From NCBI RefSeq assembly GCF_000166135.1, contig NC_014666.1, positions 434,001 to 498,000 on the forward strand: 64,000 bases of DNA. The letters run 5' to 3'. Positions within the stretch are counted from its first letter, which is position 1. Every line of letters starts with the position of its first letter. Both the position numbers and the translations under genes were made by a program. Of the stretch, positions 34,684 through 43,691 are shown piece after piece. The notes under the pieces are model-generated. The model searched no databases. It saw only the letters and a program-made list of their open reading frames with translations, and was not told the DNA's origin. The DNA is from Pseudofrankia inefficax (GTDB lineage: Bacteria > Actinomycetota > Actinomycetes > Frankiales > Frankiaceae).

Positions 34684-35080
34684 GGCCGCGACGGCGGGCG
34701 AGGTGGGCAGGGCGGGCGAAACGACGGGACGGCGCGGGAAGGCTATGCTGCGCGCCCCCAGACGGCGGCTCACGGCTCGGTGACTCCTGTCGTGCGGGCG
34801 CCGGCACCCGGTCGGGCGCCCACGCTGGTCCAGTGGTGCAGCCGCGGGACCTTCCGGGCCGGTGCCACGGCCGCGCGGGGGGCGCCTTGGGCTGCTCGGC
34901 GCTAAGACTAGCCACCTGTTATCCGCACGCGCCTCGCGCTGGCGCTTCCAACGGGCGCGGTGTGATCCCAACCTCCCCGCCGGGGGGCAAAACTGACCCG
35001 GTGTGCCTCCCAGCTACCCCCGTGTCACCGTCTGGCAGACCGGGCGAGCGGGGCCCCGCCTAGCGCCAGGGGGGAGCAGG

Positions 35081-35174
35081 CCGGGTGGACCCTGGTGCCG
35101 GGTGGACCCTGGCGCTGGGCGGACTCCGGCCCGTGGGAGCGGCGCTGGACCCGGAACGGCGCTGGACCGGGCGA
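35081..35174. repeat. Tandem 17 bp repeats in the lpqE-carD spacer
   Basis: CCGGGTGGACCCTGGTG (35081-35097) is followed directly by a copy with one change (35098-35114) and a weaker third unit. A second pair with the same 17-base period, starting GGCGCTGGACC, occupies 35141-35157 and 35158-35174 (13 of 17 identical). Confidence 0.6.
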
Positions 35175-35903
35175 ATCACGCACGGTGGTTGGGACGGCCA
35201 GGATCCGGGGCCACCAGGTCGGACTCAGCCCGGTGTGGCTCGGCGGGGTGGGGCTTGCCCGTCTGCCCCGCGTGCTCGGCGGCGTCAGCCATGCCTGGTG
35301 GGGCGATTGCCGGGCTTGGAGCGGCTCGGTCTGGGGGGCCGGCGGGATTCATTCCAGGCTGATTGCCGCCGCCGTGGATCGTCCTGTTCCCATGACCGGT
35401 CGATGACGTCGACCGATCAAGAAGCGAGCGGGCGACCGGATCCCGCGATGCTGGCTGACCAGTGGTTGGTCGGCGCGGCACAGAAATCCTGGTTTTGTCA
35501 ACCACCTCGCTACACCCCGCAACCGTATTGCCGGCGCGTTCGGGGCTTGGGCTCGACGTCGCGCTCGTCTCGGGAATGTGACGCGCCGAAGTGTTCGCCG
35601 TGTTCGAGATCTCCGCGGCGTGCCGAGCGGCCGTGGGGGGATCCAGCTGCGACGGTGTAGGCGTCGGCCGAGCGGCGGTCCGCCTGGCCAGGGCGGACCG
35701 GGGCGTTGGCTGTCCCGACCGGTGTGGCGCGCGTTTCAGCAGGTCGGGGCCGAGATCGGACAGTTCGGTCAGTTCGGCCGGTGGTCCGAGACCCCTCGAC
35801 GCGAGGCCGCGCCGGGGGGTGTTCGTGGTCTGCGGAGAGTGGTCAGAACGCTCCGGTGCGCCGGCCCGCGGCCGCTACTGGATCAACGCGACCCAGCATG
35901 CGT

Positions 35904-35934
35904 CTGACCTGCAGCGATGCGTGCGTGTTACGCT
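35904..35934 (+). promoter_or_regulatory. Probable carD promoter
   Basis: CTGACC (35904-35909) and TACGCT (35929-35934) resemble -35 and -10 boxes, but with a long 19-base spacer. A GGAAGGGG ribosome site lies 10 bases before the carD ATG. Confidence 0.35.
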
Positions 35935-35961
35935 GGTAGAGGCGGAAGGGGCACGTGACAC

Positions 35962-36444
35962 ATGGCTTTCCAAGTCGGCGAGACCGTCGTTTACCCGCAT
36001 CACGGGGCTGCTCTCATCGATGCGATTGAAACGCGCGTCATCAAAGGTGAAGAGAAACTCTATCTCGTGCTCAAGGTGGCTCAGGGCGACCTGACCGTGC
36101 GCGTACCGGCCGACAACATCGGCATGGTCGGCGTACGCGATGTCGTCGGCCAGGATGGGCTCGAGCGCGTCTTCGAGGTGCTGCGCGCGCCGCACACCGA
36201 GGAGCCGACCAACTGGTCGCGTCGGTACAAGGCCAACCTCGAGAAGCTGGCCTCCGGCGATGTCAACAAGGTCGCCGAGGTCGTCCGCGACCTGTGGCGG
36301 CGGGACCGCGAGCGCGGGCTGTCCGCCGGCGAGAAGCGGATGCTGAGCAAGGCCCGCCAGATTCTCGTCAGCGAACTGGCCCTCGCCGAGGGCACCAACG
36401 AGGACAAGGCCGAGGCGATGCTCGACGAGGTGCTTGCTGGTTGA
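35962..36444 (+). CDS. carD: CarD-family RNA polymerase-binding regulator
   Basis: A 160-residue protein that stabilises open promoter complexes at rRNA and other promoters. The N-terminal RNAP-interaction domain (1-60) starts [17 protein letters not shown]; the C-terminal helical DNA-binding domain has the conserved Trp in [16 protein letters not shown] and the Leu/Arg-rich [20 protein letters not shown]. Length and sequence are very close to mycobacterial CarD. It heads the block carD-ispD-ispF but is set apart by a strong hairpin terminator and 727 bp. Confidence 0.96.
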   Translation: MAFQVGETVVYPHHGAALIDAIETRVIKGEEKLYLVLKVAQGDLTVRVPADNIGMVGVRDVVGQDGLERVFEVLRAPHTEEPTNWSRRYKANLEKLASGDVNKVAEVVRDLWRRDRERGLSAGEKRMLSKARQILVSELALAEGTNEDKAEAMLDEVLAG

Positions 36445-36575
36445 CGGATGAACCGTGCTCGCTGCCCTTCGGGCGGGTTCCCGGTTCGTCGATCAGCTGA
36501 TGTCTGCCCCGGGGGGATGACTCTCGGACCTCCAGATGTCGGGCTTCGCTCGACCGCTCGGGCGTGAATAGTGGG

Positions 36576-36630
36576 ACGCGGGTCACCTTCCGCCGGCATG
36601 GCCGACGGTAGGTGACCCGCGTGTCGTTTC
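36576..36630 (+). terminator. Long hairpin terminator after carD
   Basis: Arms 36576-36588 and 36610-36622 are perfect 13 bp complements. After a T-T mismatch the stem continues for 8 more pairs (one mismatch) around the loop ATG, then GTCGTTTC follows. It lies 132 bases after the carD stop. Confidence 0.85.
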
Positions 36631-36750
36631 GGGCGCCTTCGGCGAGGTCGGCTTCTCGGAAGCTCCGAGGGCCCGACTTCGACGACCCTCGGCCTCCGCG
36701 CGGTGGCGCATCCCGCGCCACAGGCGTGCGCTATGGCCGGGCCCGCGCAC

Positions 36751-36827
36751 CTGATCGTGGTTTCGGCCCTCCTGCGGTCGTCAACCCGGCCGGTTAGCGA
36801 CCGCGGGAGGGCATAACCGGCGATCAA
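36751..36827. repeat. Dispersed palindromic repeat, copy B
   Basis: Arms 36751-36772 and 36806-36827 resemble those of copies A and C (CTGATCGTGGTTTCGGCCCT / CCGGCGATCAAG), more diverged. Its centre has its own perfect 7 bp stem GCGGTCG / CGACCGC and an inner AACC(C)GGCCGGTT. Confidence 0.75.
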
Positions 36828-37171
36828 GCCTTCGGTGACAACGCGGTGATCACGCGATCGGCGCCGATTCCGGTTCTGTTGGGTCGTCCGGCTGTCGGCT
36901 GGATTGGTCGGCGGCTTCCGTGGCTCGTTGCTGTTTGTGGGCGGATTTCGGTCCTGGGGTGGGCTGGCGTCCCGCCGGTGGTGGCCCGGGCGAAGCCGCT
37001 GGTGGCGGGTGGCGTGGCGGGTGGCAATGAGCTGGGGGGTTCGGCGTTTGTGGCGGGCGGGGGTGGCCGGTAGGTTCGGCTCACGTTTATCGGGTCGTCC
37101 GGTTCGGGGCGGCCGGCGGTCTGTCTGGTGGACTGGATGCTGGTGAGGTCTGAGATCGAGCGAGGACAGCG

Positions 37172-37879
37172 GTGACCGGGCCGGAGGCGCGGGTCGCTGT
37201 CGTGGTCCCGGCCGCGGGGCGTGGGGAACGACTGGGCGGCGGCGTGCCGAAGGCGCTGCGGCCGCTGGGTGGCCGGCCCATGCTCGTGCACGCCGTGCAG
37301 GCGCTGGCCGCGGCCGACCTGGTGTCGCAGATCGTCGTCGCCGCTCCGCCGACCCTGGTCGAGGTGGTCAGCCGGCTGCTGGGCCCGGACGTCCGGGTGC
37401 TGGCCGGCGGCGCCGAGCGGGTCGATTCGGTGCGCGGCGCGCTGCGGGCCCTCGACGACGACATCCGGGTCGTGCTGGTGCATGACGCGGCACGTCCGTT
37501 GACCCCTCCGTCGCTGGTCGACGCGGTCGCCGCGGCGGTGCTCGGCGGCCAGCCAGCGGTCATCCCGGTGCTGCCGGTCGCCGACACCGTCAAGGAGGTC
37601 GACGCCCAGGGCCGGGTGCTGCGCACGCCGACGCGGGATGGCCTGCGCGCGGTGCAGACTCCGCAGGGCTTCCGTCGTGAGGTGCTGGAGGCCGCCTACG
37701 CCAACTCCGACGACGGCCCGGCGGTGACCGACGACGCGGGCCTGGTGGAGCGGCTGGGGGTGCCGGTGACGACCATCCCCGGCGCCGAGGAGGCGTTCAA
37801 GGTCACCCGGCCGATCGACCTCGTCTTCGCCGAGGCTCTGCTGGCCCGCCGCCCGCTGGCCGAGTCGGGACGGTCCTGA
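37172..37879 (+). CDS. ispD: 2-C-methyl-D-erythritol 4-phosphate cytidylyltransferase IspD
   Basis: A 235-residue enzyme that joins CTP and MEP in the non-mevalonate isoprenoid pathway. The CTP-binding loop [19 protein letters not shown], the [13 protein letters not shown] segment and [16 protein letters not shown] are intact. The GTG start at 37172 lies 7 codons before the first conserved strand. The stop overlaps the ispF ATG (TGATG), so the two are coupled; this order is common in actinobacteria and known from M. tuberculosis next to carD. Confidence 0.95.
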   Translation: MTGPEARVAVVVPAAGRGERLGGGVPKALRPLGGRPMLVHAVQALAAADLVSQIVVAAPPTLVEVVSRLLGPDVRVLAGGAERVDSVRGALRALDDDIRVVLVHDAARPLTPPSLVDAVAAAVLGGQPAVIPVLPVADTVKEVDAQGRVLRTPTRDGLRAVQTPQGFRREVLEAAYANSDDGPAVTDDAGLVERLGVPVTTIPGAEEAFKVTRPIDLVFAEALLARRPLAESGRS

Positions 37880-38397
37880 TGGCCGCCGGTGTGACGCCGG
37901 CGACGGCCGCCGCGATCGCGCTGCCCCGGGTGGGGGTCGGTGTCGACGTCCATCCGTTCGAACAGGGCCGGCCGTGCTGGGTCGCCTGCCTGCAGTGGGA
38001 CGGCGAGACCGGTCTGGCCGGTCATTCTGACGGTGACGTGGCCGCGCACGCGGCCTGTGACGCGCTGCTGATCGCGTCCGGGCTCGGCGATCTTGGCAAG
38101 GTCTTCGGCACCGATCGTCCCGAGTGGTCCGGCGCGTCCGGCGCGGCGCTGCTCGGCGAGACGGCCCGGCTCCTCGCCGAGGACGGCTGGACGATCGGCA
38201 ACGTCGCGGTCCAGGTCGTCGGCAACCGGCCGCGGATGGCCAAGCGCCGCGACGAGGCCGCGGCGGCCATGGCCACCGCGCTCGGTGGCGCGGTGGTCAG
38301 CGTCTCCGCGACGACGACGGACGGCCTGGGTCTCACCGGCCGCGGCGAGGGACTCGCGGCCATCGCGACGGCCCTTGTCGCCCGCCTCGCCGGCTGA
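37879..38397 (+). CDS. ispF: 2-C-methyl-D-erythritol 2,4-cyclodiphosphate synthase IspF
   Basis: A 172-residue enzyme of the MEP pathway that cyclises CDP-ME 2-phosphate. Zinc ligands are in VGVDVHPFE (Asp and His) and the second conserved His is in [13 protein letters not shown]. The C-terminal [20 protein letters not shown] is the usual CDP-binding segment. The N-terminal 17 residues before VGVGVDVH are an extra Ala-rich leader. Coupled to ispD by overlapping stop/start. The 177 bp downstream hold imperfect repeats of a GGCTGAGCCGGCG-type unit. Confidence 0.95.
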   Translation: MAAGVTPATAAAIALPRVGVGVDVHPFEQGRPCWVACLQWDGETGLAGHSDGDVAAHAACDALLIASGLGDLGKVFGTDRPEWSGASGAALLGETARLLAEDGWTIGNVAVQVVGNRPRMAKRRDEAAAAMATALGGAVVSVSATTTDGLGLTGRGEGLAAIATALVARLAG

Positions 38398-38574
38398 GCC
38401 GGCGCGTCTCGGCGGCTGAGCCGGCGTGCGTCTCCGCGGCTGAGCGAGGGCCCGCCGACTCACCGCGACGGGCCAGATGCCAGGCTGGCATCGGGTCGTC
38501 GCGTTTCGCCGGTTCGACGGTGGAATCGTTGGCCTGATCGCGATTCGCGGCGCGGCGGGACTTCAGGAGCGTGT

Positions 38575-38967
38575 ATGGGTGAACGGCTGCCGGAAAAGGT
38601 CAGGACGCTGGCGGACGCGCCGACCTACGTGACCTTGGCGACGTTGCAGTCGGACGGGTCACCACGGCTTACGGTGCTGTGGATCGAGCGGGACGGCGAC
38701 GACCTGTTGCTCTCGACGGTGCGCGGCCGGGCCAAGGAGCGCGACATCGACCGAGATCCGCGCGTCGCCCTCATGTTCCTCGACCAGCACGACCCGTATT
38801 CCTACGTGGAGATCCGCGGCACGGCGACCCTGACCGAGGAGGGCGGCCGCGACCTGATCGACCGCCTGGCCGTCAAGTACACCGGCGAGCCCTACAAGTG
38901 GGACGGCCCGGACGCCATCCGCGTGGTCATCCGCATAAGCCCCACCCGCGTCCTCACCACCGGCTGA
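38575..38967 (+). CDS. PPOX-class F420-dependent enzyme
   Basis: A 130-residue split-barrel flavin/F420-binding protein. It has YVTLATLQSDGSPRLTVLWI, the DDLLLSTVRGRAKERDIDRD segment and VALMFLDQHDPYSYVEIRG, all typical of the PPOX class F420-dependent family. These enzymes reduce or oxidise small molecules with F420H2; the substrate is not known. The ATG has an AGGAG site six bases upstream. It stands alone between ispF and cysS on the same strand. Confidence 0.85.
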   Translation: MGERLPEKVRTLADAPTYVTLATLQSDGSPRLTVLWIERDGDDLLLSTVRGRAKERDIDRDPRVALMFLDQHDPYSYVEIRGTATLTEEGGRDLIDRLAVKYTGEPYKWDGPDAIRVVIRISPTRVLTTG

Positions 38968-39178
38968 CCCGACCCCGCGCCTGCCACCCGAGCGCAACCT
39001 GCCACCCGAGCGCGGCCTGGCTCCGAGCGCAATCTGGCCACGGTGCCAAGGCTGAACGAGCATCGGCCCAGATTTCCGGGCCCTGGACATCGAGTGCCGG
39101 AGGGCGCAAACCGCCCGACAGCGATCGTCGAGCGGGCGCGCAAGCGCCCTTCGAGACGATCGCCGCTACTCTTGACAG

Positions 39179-40699
39179 ATGAGCCTGCACCTCTACGACA
39201 CGCGTACGCGGCGCGTGCGGCCTTTTGAGCCGCTGCGCCCCGGCCACGTGGGCGTCTACGTGTGTGGGCCGACCGTTCAGTCCGCTCCGCACGTCGGCCA
39301 TCTGCGTTCGGCGGTCGCGTTCGACCTGCTGCGACGCTGGCTGCTCGAGTCCGGCTACGCCGTCACCTACGTGCAGAACGTCACGGACATCGATGACAAG
39401 ATCATCGTCAACGCGGACCGGGAAGGCGTCTCGGTCTGGGAGCTCGCGACCCGGGAGACCAGGTCGTTCGACGACGCCTACCGGGCCGTCGGCATCCTGC
39501 CGCCGACGATCCAGCCCCGCGCGACCGGCCACATCCCGGAGATGTTCGCCCTGATCGGCGAGCTGATGGCGGCGGGCTACGCCTACGAGGGCGACGGGTC
39601 CGTGTGGTTCCGGGTCGGCCGGTTCGGCGACTACGGCGCTCTGTCCAACCAGCGGCCGGACGCCATGCAGGCCTCGGCGGAGGTCGAGGCGGGCAAGGAG
39701 GACCCGCGCGACTTCGCGCTGTGGAAGGCGGCGAGGCCGGGCGAGCCGGCCTGGGACTCGCCGTGGGGCTCCGGGCGGCCCGGCTGGCACCTCGAGTGCT
39801 CGGCGATGGCCGGCAAGTACCTGGGTGACGTCTTCGACATCCACGGCGGCGGGCTGGACCTCGTGTTCCCGCATCACGAGAACGAACGGGCGCAGACGGT
39901 CTGCGCGTCCGCGGCGCGGGCCCATGACGGGTCAGGCGAGCCGGAGATGGCCCGGTACTGGATGCACGTCGGGCTGCTGACCACCGGTGGCACGAAGATG
40001 TCCAAGTCGCTGGGCAACTCGTTCTTCGTGACCGATGCGCTGGCCCAGGTTCGCCCGCAGGTGCTGCGCTACCACCTGTTGTCGGCGCACTACCGCTCGT
40101 CGTTGGAGTACAGCCCCGACGCGCTCGCCGAGTCGGCCGCCGGGTACGGCCGGGTGGAGACCTTCGTCCGCAACGCCCTGGACATCCTCGGCAGCCCGGA
40201 GGAGGCCGCCTCGCTCGCCGCGGAGGCATCGCCCGCGGCCGCGCCGCGCCCGGCCAAGAGCCGGGGAAAGGGCCGGCCGCAGGGCCGGGCCGCTGCCGGG
40301 CCAGCTGGCACGGCGTCTCCGGCGGCGGCCTGGGCGGCCTTCTCCGCCGCGCTGGACGACGACCTCGGGGTCAGCCGTGCGCTCGCCGCGCTGTTCGGGG
40401 CCGTGGCCGAGGGGAACCTCGTGCTGTCGAAGACCCACAGAGGGGAGCTCGCCGGTTGGCTGGTCGTCGTCCGCCGGATGCTGACCGTCCTCGGGCTCGA
40501 CCCGGTGAAGCAGTGGCCGGCCGCCGGTGGCCAGGTGCGCGCGGCGCTGGACGGCGTCATGGAGATCGTGCGGGACCTGCGTTCGTCGGCCCGGGCCCGC
40601 CTCGACTACGCCGAGGCCGACTCGATCCGCGACCGCCTGCGCGACGCCGGCATCATCGTCGACGACACCGGCGAGGGCCAACGCTGGCACCTCGCCTGA
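39179..40699 (+). CDS. cysS: Cysteinyl-tRNA synthetase CysS
   Basis: A 506-residue class I synthetase that charges tRNA-Cys. The HIGH-type motif is [10 protein letters not shown], zinc ligands are in [17 protein letters not shown] and [10 protein letters not shown], and the KMSKS motif is intact ([10 protein letters not shown]). An Ala/Pro/Arg-rich insert of about 40 residues (near 345-385, with [15 protein letters not shown]) interrupts the region before the C-terminal helical domain. No Shine-Dalgarno is seen; TACTCT (39167-39172) lies six bases before the ATG, which would fit a leaderless mRNA. It ends at a perfect bidirectional terminator. Confidence 0.96.
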   Translation: MSLHLYDTRTRRVRPFEPLRPGHVGVYVCGPTVQSAPHVGHLRSAVAFDLLRRWLLESGYAVTYVQNVTDIDDKIIVNADREGVSVWELATRETRSFDDAYRAVGILPPTIQPRATGHIPEMFALIGELMAAGYAYEGDGSVWFRVGRFGDYGALSNQRPDAMQASAEVEAGKEDPRDFALWKAARPGEPAWDSPWGSGRPGWHLECSAMAGKYLGDVFDIHGGGLDLVFPHHENERAQTVCASAARAHDGSGEPEMARYWMHVGLLTTGGTKMSKSLGNSFFVTDALAQVRPQVLRYHLLSAHYRSSLEYSPDALAESAAGYGRVETFVRNALDILGSPEEAASLAAEASPAAAPRPAKSRGKGRPQGRAAAGPAGTASPAAAWAAFSAALDDDLGVSRALAALFGAVAEGNLVLSKTHRGELAGWLVVVRRMLTVLGLDPVKQWPAAGGQVRAALDGVMEIVRDLRSSARARLDYAEADSIRDRLRDAGIIVDDTGEGQRWHLA

Positions 40700-40722
40700 A
40701 CCACCAACCCGCCTGAACCACC

Positions 40723-40766
40723 AAAGGTAAAGGCCTCCACCCAGCTGGGTGGAGGCCTTTACCTTT
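40723..40766. terminator. Bidirectional terminator, perfect 22 bp palindrome
   Basis: Bases 40723-40744 and 40745-40766 are exact inverse complements. The stem begins AAAGGTAAAGG and ends CCTTTACCTTT, giving a U-rich end on both strands, and extends weakly into GAACCA/TGGTTC. It separates the convergent cysS and FHA genes. Confidence 0.92.
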
Positions 40767-40774
40767 TGGTTCGA

Positions 40775-42109
40775 CTAACGGGCGCGGATGGTGATGCGGG
40801 TCCAGGCGCCCAGGTAGACGCGGTCGCCGTCCTGCAGCGGGACCGGCCCGTGGGGCTCGATCGGCTCCGGCTCGTCGTTCAGCCGGGTGCCGTTGGTCGA
40901 GCCCGGGTCCAGCAGCGCGTAGCCGCCGTCCGGCTGCCGCTCGAAGACCGCGTGCGCGCGCGAGATACCCGGGTCCTCCGGGGCGCCCGACAGGTCGATC
41001 TCCGGGTGGATGCCGCGGGACTCGCTGCGCCGGCCGACCAGCAGCCGCGGCCCGGACAGCGGGAACACCCGGCGCGGGTAGAACGACGGGAACGGGACCC
41101 GGTGGTCGTCGCCGCTGTCGTAGTAGTCCCGCTCGGCCTCGACGACGGCCTCCCAGGTGGTCGCGACCGGTGCGCCGCCTCCACCGTTCCAGTTGGCCGC
41201 GTTCCCGGTGATGACCGGCTCGCCGTAACCGCCGTCGACCGGTGGGTCGGTCTGGCGGCGGCCGGACCCGGCCGGGCCGGCACCCGGCATGTGCCCGGTG
41301 GTGAAGTCCAGGCCGCAGTTCTCGCAGAACCGAGCGCCGGGCTCGTAGTAGGCACGGCAGTTCGGGCACTGCGGGTACCGGCCGGCCGCGCGGGCACCAC
41401 CCCGGTCGGCCACGCCGAGCGGGTCGGAGTCGTAGCCGCGTCCGCCGTCGCCGGCCGCCGCGTCCCGGCCGCCGCGCCCGCCGCCGTAGCCGTCACGGTC
41501 GTCCCGGCCGCCGCGCGCGTAGGCGGTCTCGCCGCCGTCACGGCCGTACTGGTCGCCGCCACGGCCGCCGAAGTCGTCCCGGCCGCCGCGCGATGACTGG
41601 TACCCGTCGGCATCGGCGGGAGCGCCGCGCCCACCGCCGTCGCGGCCGCCACGGCCATAGCCGGCGTCCGGGTCGTCCCGCCCACCGCGGGCTCCGCCGG
41701 CCTCCCGGCCCTCGAAGCCCTCGGCGGCGCGGCCATCCCGGCCGCCCCGAGGCGACCCGTAGCCGCTCTGGTCGTAGGAATCGGCGCCGTAGGACGACCG
41801 CGCCGGGCGGTCGTCATAGCCGGCTCCGAAACCGCTGTCGTACTGCTCCCCGCCGTACGGGTCGCCGCCGCGCGGCGTACCGCGACCGGCTGGCTCACCC
41901 CCGCGACGGATGCCTAGGGGGTCGTACCCGGCACCAGTGCCACCGCCGCCGCCGCCGCGACCCGAGCCGCCCCCGTAGGAGCCGACGGGCGCGCCACGGT
42001 CGTCAGACCGGTAGCCGTAACTGTCCTGACCACTCGTGATGCGGAGGCCGCACTGATCGCAGTAGTCGGGATCCTGGGACAGGTGCCCCTCCGGGCAGCG
42101 TGCGCTCAC
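40775..42109 (-). CDS. FHA-domain protein with two zinc ribbons and an RGG-rich linker
   Basis: 444 residues. A zinc ribbon lies at 5-20 (C5, C17, C20, possibly H9) and a second at 248-265 (C248, C251, C262, C265). Between them is a low-complexity Gly/Arg/Asp/Tyr region with RGGRD at 121, 141, 153, 174, 199 and 212. The FHA domain (353-444) has the phosphothreonine-binding residues: LLVGRRSES, SRAHAVF and GSTNGTRLN. So it should bind phosphothreonine partners of Ser/Thr kinases. The start is GTG with GAAGGTGA upstream. The PP2C gene 310 bp upstream on the same strand also has a zinc ribbon, suggesting one pathway. No kinase gene is in the window. Confidence 0.9.
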   Translation of the reverse strand: MSARCPEGHLSQDPDYCDQCGLRITSGQDSYGYRSDDRGAPVGSYGGGSGRGGGGGGTGAGYDPLGIRRGGEPAGRGTPRGGDPYGGEQYDSGFGAGYDDRPARSSYGADSYDQSGYGSPRGGRDGRAAEGFEGREAGGARGGRDDPDAGYGRGGRDGGGRGAPADADGYQSSRGGRDDFGGRGGDQYGRDGGETAYARGGRDDRDGYGGGRGGRDAAAGDGGRGYDSDPLGVADRGGARAAGRYPQCPNCRAYYEPGARFCENCGLDFTTGHMPGAGPAGSGRRQTDPPVDGGYGEPVITGNAANWNGGGGAPVATTWEAVVEAERDYYDSGDDHRVPFPSFYPRRVFPLSGPRLLVGRRSESRGIHPEIDLSGAPEDPGISRAHAVFERQPDGGYALLDPGSTNGTRLNDEPEPIEPHGPVPLQDGDRVYLGAWTRITIRAR

Positions 42110-42419
42110 CTGATCACCTTCACCCGGACGGTCCTGGCCGGCCCTGCGACGGGAAGGCCCCCGTCACTCTGGCCGACCTCGATTCCTCTGACGAACCGTA
42201 CCCGTTGTTGGATTGTCGATCTGCACCGGCATCTGTAGTAGCCGACGGGTTGCCTTGTTGCCCGCTGAGATGTCATAGCCCCTGCCGGCCTCGTGACGGA
42301 CGCCGCCAGGTCAGCCGCCGGAACGGCCTCTAGTGTCGCAGTGGCCTTCCGGCGACCAACACTGGCCCACCCGTGCTCACCCGCACAGCCGGCCAGGTGA
42401 CCTCCGGGTGACTGGCCTC
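42110..42419. other. Intergenic region PP2C-FHA
   Basis: 310 bp between the PP2C stop and the FHA start, both on the minus strand. It should hold the FHA promoter; no clear boxes, hairpins or ORFs are seen. Confidence 0.5.
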
Positions 42420-43691
42420 TCAACGGTCCACGCGTGCCGTGATCACGGTGATGTTGTCGTGCCCACCCTGGTCGATCGCGAACTCGATGAGGTGGCGCCC
42501 GACCTCGACGGCCGTGGCGTCCGGTGGCAGCTGGTTGACGATGGCCGCCATGACGTCGGGCCGGGACGCGTAGTTCCACAGGCCGTCGCTGCAGACCAGG
42601 ATCGTCGCGGGCGCCTCGATCGGGAAGACGGCCGTGTGCGGGGCCACGTCCTCGGCGTCGCCGCCGAGCCAACGGGTCAACGTGTGCGCCCTGCGGTGGG
42701 TCTCGGCCTCGGAGGCCGGGATGAGGCCGGCGCGGGCCGCCTCCGCCGCCCAGGTGTCGTCCGCGGACAGCCGCTCCGACCAGCGTGGGCCCAGCAGGTA
42801 CACCCGGCTGTCGCCGACCCAGCCGATGGTCACCGTCCTGGGGCCGCCCGCGACCGGCGGCGAGATGATGGCCGCGGCGATCGTGCACGACGGTGCCATC
42901 CGGCCCTCCGCCGCGCTGAGCTGGGCGATCATGTCCTGGGCCGCGTGCACCGCGTGGTGCAGCGCCAGCTCCGCCTCTTCCGGGCCGAAGCCGCCGACGA
43001 CCGCGGCCGGCAGCGTCACCGGGTCGTGGTAGTCGTCCTCGTCTCCCGGTTCCAGGACGTCGAGCACGTCACCGGGCCGGCCGACCGGGACCGCCCGGCC
43101 CGGGCCGTGCGCGCGCACCGCGTCGGCCAGGATCGTGGTCGCCGTCGCGGCCGCGGCCGCTGACGCCTCGCCGGAGCCCGGCGTCGTCGACACGCCGTCG
43201 CAGACGACGGCGATCATCGTCCCGAACACCTCGGCGACGCCCATGGCGTCCTCGTTGGTGGCGTGCCGGACGCCGCGGTCGCAGACCCCGGCGATCTGTC
43301 CGAGGTCTTTCTCCCGGTGATCCGAGTCGCCGCTGACCACTGGTGGGCCCTGCAGCGCGAAGCCGCAGGAGTCGCAGTACCGCGCGTCGCCGTAGAGGAC
43401 GACGGCGCAGCGCGGGCAGCGGTTCGTGCGCTCGTCGATCAGGGACCGTCCTCTCTCCGGCATGCCGCGTTCAGGCAGGTCGTAGCCGGACCCGCCGTCG
43501 TAAGACCCGCCGTGATAGCCGGATCCGCCGACGTCGTAGCTTCCAGCGGCGTCGTGCTCCACGGTCATCCCGTTCTCAATCGGCGGACCAGGCGCCGCTC
43601 CGGGGCCCACCGCGACTCGCGGCGCAGCTGCCCGGGGCGCGGCGAGCAGGAGTTCCCGGCCCGGCGTCCCATACGTCGACTCTCTTGGCAT
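42420..43691 (-). CDS. PP2C-type Ser/Thr protein phosphatase with zinc ribbon
   Basis: 423 residues. A Gly/Tyr/Ser-rich N-terminus (GSGYHGGSYDGGSGYD) precedes a zinc ribbon (C92, C95, C106, C109) and a PP2C catalytic domain (about 133-423). Metal-binding motifs are CDRGVRHATNEDAM, AVVCDGVST, IGWVGDSRVYL, LVCSDGLWNY and GHDNITVITA. It would remove phosphate from Ser/Thr targets, perhaps including ligands of the FHA protein downstream. An insert of about 35 residues after RAHGPGRAVP is unusual. The start is uncertain: the ATG at 43691 or the in-frame ATG at 43568; neither has a strong ribosome site. Confidence 0.9.
   Translation of the reverse strand: MPRESTYGTPGRELLLAAPRAAAPRVAVGPGAAPGPPIENGMTVEHDAAGSYDVGGSGYHGGSYDGGSGYDLPERGMPERGRSLIDERTNRCPRCAVVLYGDARYCDSCGFALQGPPVVSGDSDHREKDLGQIAGVCDRGVRHATNEDAMGVAEVFGTMIAVVCDGVSTTPGSGEASAAAAATATTILADAVRAHGPGRAVPVGRPGDVLDVLEPGDEDDYHDPVTLPAAVVGGFGPEEAELALHHAVHAAQDMIAQLSAAEGRMAPSCTIAAAIISPPVAGGPRTVTIGWVGDSRVYLLGPRWSERLSADDTWAAEAARAGLIPASEAETHRRAHTLTRWLGGDAEDVAPHTAVFPIEAPATILVCSDGLWNYASRPDVMAAIVNQLPPDATAVEVGRHLIEFAIDQGGHDNITVITARVDR

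Larger units (their letters stand above)
34684..35961. other. Long divergent spacer between lpqE and carD
   Basis: 1278 bp without a convincing gene. Frames in it have runs of Arg, Gly and Pro, irregular composition and no ribosome sites. It holds tandem 17 bp repeats (35081-35174), a 7 bp inverted repeat CGGTCGA-TGACG-TCGACCG near 35397-35415, and the probable carD promoter at the right end. The middle, near 35450-35600, is slightly richer in A/T. Confidence 0.55.
36445..37171. other. Intergenic region carD-ispD
   Basis: 727 bp. Contains the carD terminator (36576-36630) and copy B of the dispersed palindrome (36751-36827). The segment 36840-37130 is G-rich (repeated GGTGG/GGCGGG) and has no convincing ORF; the ispD promoter should lie near its end. 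Confidence 0.6.

Noticed and set aside
35081-35174. CRISPR-like repeats
   Set aside because: Units are adjacent with no spacers and only 17 bp; no cas genes in the window.
35085-35660. 191-codon frame in the lpqE-carD spacer
   Set aside because: No ribosome site, Arg/Gly/Pro-rich and covers the tandem 17 bp repeats; no family likeness.
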